52,865 nucleotides of DNA from the IMG/VR virus record IMGVR_UViG_3300043420_002024, positions 1-52,865 of that record. One strand, given 5' to 3'. Below the pieces are notes generated by a model. The model saw only the letters and a list, made by a program, of their open reading frames with translations, did not search any database and was not told the DNA's origin. Origin of the DNA: a virus. Positions 49,401-52,865 of this stretch are shown here, in pieces; positions within the stretch are counted from its first letter, which is position 1, and every line of letters starts with the position of its first letter. The position numbers and the translations under genes were made by a program.

Positions 49401-51713
49401 TGTTGAATCTAAAGTAGAAGATACAGAAGGAAACCTGGAATAAATATCTTCAAATTTTGTTTGAAAATCTCCATGGGCTTGATTAAATACAACCTTATCT
49501 CTAAAATAAACGGCCATAACAGAAGCCACATCTGTTATTGTGCTTACTGGAGGATTACCTTTACAAACAGCATTATACGCAAGCCCCTCATCCAAAAAAG
49601 CAGTTTTGAGATAAGATTCTCCAATAGAAAACTTTTGATCATACGAAAAGATTTTTGTGCCACCCCGGACAATACTACTACAATCTAAATTTTTTCTACG
49701 TTTATATGTATTTAAATTTTTAGTGTCTGATAATTTAACAACTGGTTCAAAATCAACATTTAAAGTTGCGTGAGGTTCTGTTAATTTGTTGATGGTTATT
49801 TTACCTTCGGACCTTGGTTTTATCCACCCATAACAGCCGTATTTATGAGCTAGTGTATTAACAAGATCCCCAGATGTTTGAACCATATTAATATTATTAT
49901 GAGATGACATGTTTTTATTTGTCATTTTTTTTCTTATATCAAGATTAAAATCATTCAAGTTATTAACGTCGATTTGATCTAAAAGATCTAATGTTTCTGA
50001 ATTCCAAATAAGAATGTCACTATCTTCAACTTTTTCTCTTGGAAAATACTTTGTTATTAAATCTATAAAATCTTTCCTAATACCTGGGCTGTCATATTTT
50101 ATTGCAGGCTTAAACAGATCTATTGTTATGTTGTCGTACTCCGGTCCAGTAGCAATAATAGCAGCTTGTTTAAACAATTCTTTGTATGTTTTTTGCTCTT
50201 CTTTGGGTTTTTCTTTGTCTCTTTCCTTAAAAAAATCAACAAATTTTTGTGTTAAATTGAATACTCTGTCATAAATATTTGTAGAAACATAAATGAATTT
50301 AGAGTTGCTTGGCAGTATAGTAATATTAGAAGTTGAATTAGCTACTTGATAATCTGTAAACTTTAAACCAGAAGGACAAGACCTTGGGGTACACATTCCC
50401 AAAGCACCACTTGTAGCCAAAGGTTCTGGCCCATCATTTTCAGCAAAGAAAACATCTCCGTCAGATATATACAAATCTACACCAGCAATAAATCTATCGT
50501 CATCTTCCCTATTTGTATCATAATATCTGTACCAACATAAAACACCAGATGTATAATTCCACTTCCAATAACCCCCAACCTTATTTTCCGGGGCTTTTAA
50601 AAATATGTTATAGTGGGTATCGTCTGTTATTCCGTATGGTATGGTAAATTGTTCAACAGAAGGAATAACTTTTTCTAACGGCATTGGAATAGGAGTGCCT
50701 GGAGTATAACCGTTCTCATACGAAACTTCTGACAGTCCACTACATTCAACACCGGAATTATTAACAAACAACCCCCCACTCAGTAAAGGCATATTGCCGC
50801 TCTGCCATAAAGATATGGGCGTGGCTGTATTGATTTCCTCTAATATAAAATTTCCAGCAGTTTTATTTTGAGATAAGTATCTAGAATAAGATTGTTTATG
50901 AGCATATAATGTAGAATGATAAGTATCGTTTTCCGTTGGGGGTATTTCGCCCAATCTTGCTTTAAGAGTCCAATCTATAAAAAGCTGAACGCCATCTAAG
51001 GAGATATCTTGCGTTGGTTTAATTTCAATAAGTTTTTCGTATCCTAAAGGAGGATTCTCTATTGCAGGAAATTGTTTGAGATATTTGAAATCTAATAATT
51101 TAAACAAATAGTTATTATACAAATATGGAATTTTTGGCGTTATATCATCTGTTTTCATTCTTGTGTCGCAGCCACCTTCGCAACAGTCTTTTTTATATAG
51201 CTCTCCCTCTCCTGTAGGAGGATCTGTAATAGGATCTGAAAGAGGCCATAAAAAATTAGTTTTGCTTTTTTTAGATTTTGGTGGAGGTCTGTACTCTACT
51301 TGAGCATAACAAGGCATTTTGTCTTCATCGTTCGGGTACAAGCCTTGACAGTAAGAACAATAGACACCATCTTCTTCTTCGTCAGACAGGTCATTAAAAG
51401 CAAAAGACACATTTCTTTTAATTTTGTTTCCTTCTGTACTACAGTTACAAGGACTAGATTTAGAATCGTCTATATTTTGTGGATTACCCAATAAACTACC
51501 ATATAAAGACCGAGAAGCATTTTTACTAATAATAATTGGTTTCCAAATACCACTAATAGAATCCTCGTATTCCGGCAAAAAAGTCTTAATGTATTCCTTA
51601 GCTTTGTTTAAAGAATCAACATTAACTGCACTATCTATGTCTTCTTTATCTAGTATTCCTTTTTTTGTAATGTTTTCAAATAAAGCTTTGCCGAAATTAT
51701 TGCAATTGCTCAT
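43446..51713 (-). CDS. Giant (2755-residue) Cys-rich putative virion/tail protein
   Basis: One uninterrupted frame of 2755 residues with an AGAGGA ribosome-binding site. I recognise no family. It is polar and rich in Asn, Tyr, Ser, Pro and Gly, without a signal peptide or strong membrane segment. This composition suits a long extracellular or virion protein such as a baseplate or tail-tip component. Cys is concentrated near the N-terminus (YCSYCQG, DCCEGGCDTR) and in the last third, where GNCCYGLRGNDADPPTTC and LAYGGW follow the CC-x-DG-x-C ... C-x3-GG-W repeat style. The C-terminus again has CSPDEYCCK. Disulfides or metal sites are likely. The minus orientation separates it from the replication genes. 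Confidence 0.8.
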   Translation of the reverse strand: MSNCNNFGKALFENITKKGILDKEDIDSAVNVDSLNKAKEYIKTFLPEYEDSISGIWKPIIISKNASRSLYGSLLGNPQNIDDSKSSPCNCSTEGNKIKRNVSFAFNDLSDEEEDGVYCSYCQGLYPNDEDKMPCYAQVEYRPPPKSKKSKTNFLWPLSDPITDPPTGEGELYKKDCCEGGCDTRMKTDDITPKIPYLYNNYLFKLLDFKYLKQFPAIENPPLGYEKLIEIKPTQDISLDGVQLFIDWTLKARLGEIPPTENDTYHSTLYAHKQSYSRYLSQNKTAGNFILEEINTATPISLWQSGNMPLLSGGLFVNNSGVECSGLSEVSYENGYTPGTPIPMPLEKVIPSVEQFTIPYGITDDTHYNIFLKAPENKVGGYWKWNYTSGVLCWYRYYDTNREDDDRFIAGVDLYISDGDVFFAENDGPEPLATSGALGMCTPRSCPSGLKFTDYQVANSTSNITILPSNSKFIYVSTNIYDRVFNLTQKFVDFFKERDKEKPKEEQKTYKELFKQAAIIATGPEYDNITIDLFKPAIKYDSPGIRKDFIDLITKYFPREKVEDSDILIWNSETLDLLDQIDVNNLNDFNLDIRKKMTNKNMSSHNNINMVQTSGDLVNTLAHKYGCYGWIKPRSEGKITINKLTEPHATLNVDFEPVVKLSDTKNLNTYKRRKNLDCSSIVRGGTKIFSYDQKFSIGESYLKTAFLDEGLAYNAVCKGNPPVSTITDVASVMAVYFRDKVVFNQAHGDFQTKFEDIYSRFPSVSSTLDSTFSDLDLETDAEGNENVFFLNPDRLFRLTRYYDAIASNPSIDLVAFHEEGGCYYDSTLLTRYPGTGTVAFATDWKPSKQKYNPEISFKTYDMGIKVYGISSEFLRKSDRLNCKTLPLNQACSCWSLNKVENFSYRCDTNENGAVVYETPKLFTPFLSTKSIPLKSYGGYSDIKVTDLMGDFRIPNHPEPGSNLPRTNKEINVLELNGCAETFTVTLPNYVATKWVLKIPKLDPNGATIWVSFSDTYGFAGNIRNQNKIVINNKEIFPNEQTIVDVFSNTVEVNIYNQLLSSIFEDPNQYLYTPAMFSCSTNSSNANFSQNTGPSTITLTIKRLPNKNVLAFKIPPIQSLGKLQETFFEPNIGLIGDKSYDSTLSINKYNGLFNFDYGYKVFNNATKYPQTEKGLTLKGSLTLDKINKLNRYVNSLDYNNKIRLYLKLNDRWYEYEDDRTFGYYNTQENKQYHSWPTFFRETYQPTEPAIGPLIPAVPKVPLELKYFRNVLDWAVLPAYRGELPYPYSTHRYVKDKNDPNKIYIEGSRAYFMLPNLSNADNMFVEEEGGIKPNIFHEDKILYQSITYSGVTAPDTKLSLTDDVQIYSVDGNIDSMGSKDYESHVSNRKPYFVKTHIVKSKSIEVNRDLYASFSENNLIPQKYNNIYTVLELNSSPPDNGYINIYNEESKNHNFTIFPTTSAANINNNDLINLNLFELVFMQQNRESYSNKWADLVYKNNTADTLNNSVYQLALNQAYGPFLYDNILNYIMANNFSYSYQVPDSKEDNGLCFNEFLYRLYFKEQNRVISFDTPLLSYYVHQPFSLDKKAQKTLGKYNLYKTSTPVIDLNIYDNSENPSDLLSETNFSLDPDRNYAPKIGTMCISGIYRPSYSNPKTPSSDNFDFFVNLDSNFRLKPVSIVGDFYSRSLVLTEPYNVLLGIGSKSSLTDEDFDSSVCTNLVTANVTMPLTNMTNSPFDWSRFQRIIARGEPYVSYPIYCDIDEERKCGETPVQNQCSMNPIGNTEISSIFGTYLYKYKSLTDLDTENLEYAISIDAGLYCPLSLSGAIPYIVRSEFENYSVMFPEHSLNGSSDCINGSSYPRLQRSLSVWDDLYQYEISENIIAPKDIDIWANEIMFRAIHGSKQKLNLNNISKHNSNNISYSNILNELLNNTKNNIASVYDYIPYDYDKLANLKNIKVDGAFNIIGPGNIGDSFKITFNKRVYTINIKETAEAIIAECPEMGVKGLIKEKFAESKSLYIREAGSDVTSVVDENTTERVVDTCRTPMGFGISTHCGYKHPLADADDIYRENCSIVEAMPSGEVVTFTSDYASDCQASWRGFDAVITLDNSIYAVPISVSNNVPCSAFSIETADSALASNLDSFLTRYAASAIIFRGGGDSSAPLECGRYQAYPCSVESNCCGENTTDGDSEPKTILVKKLSYRIKNCHYDMIMKGLVTNSLYNVASYTTSIPEYTCVENKREGGVDLEAWSYYVKCCNRPMGSVEGDYEGGVDSNPGGIYDDCFDLGLNEGDYYPGNCCYGLRGNDADPPTTCLAYGGWVEYFTCVESYWYSSCVSPGTVYEIVETTNNYPIDNTDTIGCNRVIATFSYDNNEVQLNLGIRKILTIQNNSADGEGSEDVVKYNGYGCDKITTRGCPYIKVELPNNTYGINETITTNCQQCSTSLGNVEVVSNPEWQFQIDNNICILGTLLTGGSLNSNMTAGFDCLIIKGSDYLNVTEGNDMGLGNLGFYGERECGTWPPYVGFGAAETLWHIAVGHPLLGSDNGELGGLCETKIVANGGFVVNFPSWTTNGQSAEAYIDLWKQQIEERYASQYYCTNNYGYVAKDLIEGVIPGSCSLNFGSFSWPATAFKLKATLRDDQCGFDYELITQEASISVLVAYMTYQYKHPVSLEDKIIDELGPDNISSSVCRTYYSAGLPRNNCRNGMFSGKFTNVVEKIGNNPEDTCSSAPVCYDKVRSCSPDEYCCKIDLYGKTYLKG

Positions 51714-51715
51714 GA

Positions 51716-52864
51716 TTATCCTCTAGTAGACTGAACTATCCATCCATCTTGTAAATATGTAAACAAACCTATATCACCAGGGTCAATAGATATATCCAAA
51801 GGATTAGAAAATGTTGCCACAAAATTTGCGTTTTGAGAAACCGACTGGCTATTATTTTTTAAGAATGTGATATCTTTTTTAAACAGGGCCCCCATAGAGG
51901 CGGTGTTAGAAGAAATGATAGTACCAGATGTTGTGAAAGAATTTTGTGAAATAGGTTCGTAATACCCACTATCTGGATCATACGCACAATAAATTAAGGC
52001 TGTTCTAGGAGCTGCATACAAACCAAAAGTATCCCTAACAAATACGGTTTTTCTATAACCTAAAGCTGCTGGGCTTCTAGCCAATTCTGTCTGATCGTTA
52101 TTTATTAATTCTCCTCTAGCTATTTTTTGCCCAATCAAATCTTCTTCGAGCAAAATATAGACGTTTCTATATGTCGTCGGAACTGTCCAAACATGTGATT
52201 TTTCGTCCCATCTTAAATCAATAGGTCCAACAGGCCATCGAGAAGGGGTTTGAGCCCATCCTTTAGCAAATCTATGATCTTTTACAGGTTCTGTGAAATA
52301 CCCCCTATTCTGTTCGTCCTCACTTAAATAATTTACTATGATAGCATCGTCTGGAACTTTTATTCCAGAAGGTAGGTCTCCTGTACGAATAAATTTTTGT
52401 GTCTGATAAATATCATACACAGTACCGTTTTCAACCCCGGTCGCTGTTTGTCTCAACATAATCTTGCTCGACGAATCGGTTCCGCTTGGCAAATACAAAT
52501 AATCACCAGAAGCATTAGGAACAGGATAGCCTTCTGTGTCATAACCCCAACCATGAAGCATCATCGGACCCCTAAAACCAAAAAACCTACTATTATTTGC
52601 AAAAGGCTTTGGTTTGTCTGTACCTATACTATTTAGAATGTTTTGTATCGTTGGTGTTCTTTCCTCTTGAGGAATATTGTACAGCTCTTGAACTTTATCT
52701 AGGTACAACTGATCGTATTCTAAAAACGATTTGTATAGTCTGTTTTCTCCACACATTTGCTGATTGAGAGAATCATTAGGACCATTAGGAGGCACTGTCC
52801 CCATCCCAACCATTTTAATACTGTGTGTTGTATAGTCTCCAGATTGTCTGTTTTGAAAAATGCT
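51716..52864 (-). CDS. Putative virion protein, partial at right edge
   Basis: An ATG at 52813 would give 365 residues. The same frame stays open another 17 codons to the window end (reading SIFQNRQSGDYTTHSIK), with protein-like composition, so the true start is probably outside. The protein is rich in aromatic and Gly/Pro residues (FFGFRGPMMLHGWGYDTEG, then GYFTEP) and ends two bases before the giant gene starts. No catalytic motif is seen. Linkage to the giant gene suggests a structural role, for example in a tail or baseplate. Confidence 0.7.
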   Translation of the reverse strand, partial: SIFQNRQSGDYTTHSIKMVGMGTVPPNGPNDSLNQQMCGENRLYKSFLEYDQLYLDKVQELYNIPQEERTPTIQNILNSIGTDKPKPFANNSRFFGFRGPMMLHGWGYDTEGYPVPNASGDYLYLPSGTDSSSKIMLRQTATGVENGTVYDIYQTQKFIRTGDLPSGIKVPDDAIIVNYLSEDEQNRGYFTEPVKDHRFAKGWAQTPSRWPVGPIDLRWDEKSHVWTVPTTYRNVYILLEEDLIGQKIARGELINNDQTELARSPAALGYRKTVFVRDTFGLYAAPRTALIYCAYDPDSGYYEPISQNSFTTSGTIISSNTASMGALFKKDITFLKNNSQSVSQNANFVATFSNPLDISIDPGDIGLFTYLQDGWIVQSTRG

Positions 52865-52865
52865 A

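Noticed and set aside
43446-51713. Several plus-strand open frames of 60-100 codons opposite the giant gene.
   Set aside because: They are short, lack ribosome-binding sites and have the composition expected from the complement of a real gene.
1-52865. tRNA genes, rRNA genes, CRISPR arrays, insertion sequences and attachment sites.
   Set aside because: Non-coding space is very limited and none of the gaps shows a cloverleaf, regular spaced repeats, transposase motifs or flanking direct repeats on reading by eye. A covariance and repeat search would be decisive.

Overview
The window is a 52.9-kb piece of an A+T-rich genome, best explained as part of a large tailed double-stranded DNA bacteriophage. 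The reasons are near-continuous coding with stop/start overlaps, many small unrecognised proteins, several stand-alone nucleases, a compact private replisome, and a very large structural-type protein on the opposite strand. No terminase, capsid, portal, integrase, rRNA or tRNA is visible, so this is an internal segment of a bigger genome. The host cannot be named from the sequence. A Cys-rich motif in the giant protein resembles repeats common in planctomycete proteins, but that is only a weak hint.

Layout. (1) 1-3490, plus strand: the end of a ComEA-like helix-hairpin-helix protein, small membrane proteins, a papain-like cysteine protease and a GlsB/YeaQ-type membrane protein. (2) 3494-6778: a sigma70-like promoter, small zinc-ribbon and helix-turn-helix proteins, and a second papain-fold protein that has lost its catalytic cysteine. 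(3) 6792-18521: thirteen tightly packed sugar genes. They include GT2 transferases, a GT11 fucosyltransferase homologue, a fucose-synthase-like SDR, an RfbH-type 3-dehydrase with its iron-sulfur cysteines, RmlB- and RmlC-like enzymes, a HAD phosphatase, a NeuB-like synthase, a ThDP (thiamine diphosphate) enzyme and two methyltransferases. (4) 18529-35060: a promoter, a small ORF, then nucleotide and DNA metabolism: B12-dependent ribonucleotide reductase, PhoH, HNH nuclease, RecA-like recombinase, VSR-like nuclease, DnaB-like helicase, primase, dNMP kinase, Cas4/RecB-like nuclease, a DnaE polymerase broken into two genes with a DnaQ-like exonuclease between them, and SSB, closed by a terminator-like hairpin. 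(5) 35095-41109: a second glycan block with two GT-B glycosyltransferases, a nucleotidyltransferase-like protein and several proteins I do not recognise. (6) 41096-42950: an HTH plus VSR-like nuclease, a Rad52-like candidate annealing protein and a zinc-ribbon protein. (7) 42947-52865, minus strand: a zinc-binding protein, a 2755-residue Cys-rich protein and a partial gene running off the right edge, probably part of the virion module.

How it fits together. Blocks 3 and 5 look like a phage-carried glycan programme: nucleotide-sugar tailoring plus at least five transferases. The combination of RmlB-like dehydratase, RfbH-like dehydrase, ThDP enzyme, SDR and methyltransferases is what a branched, methylated deoxysugar pathway would need. 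Block 4 provides dNTPs and copies the DNA. The most unusual points are the sugar cassette, the split DnaE, the active/inactive papain pair and three promoters sharing a 16-bp spacer.
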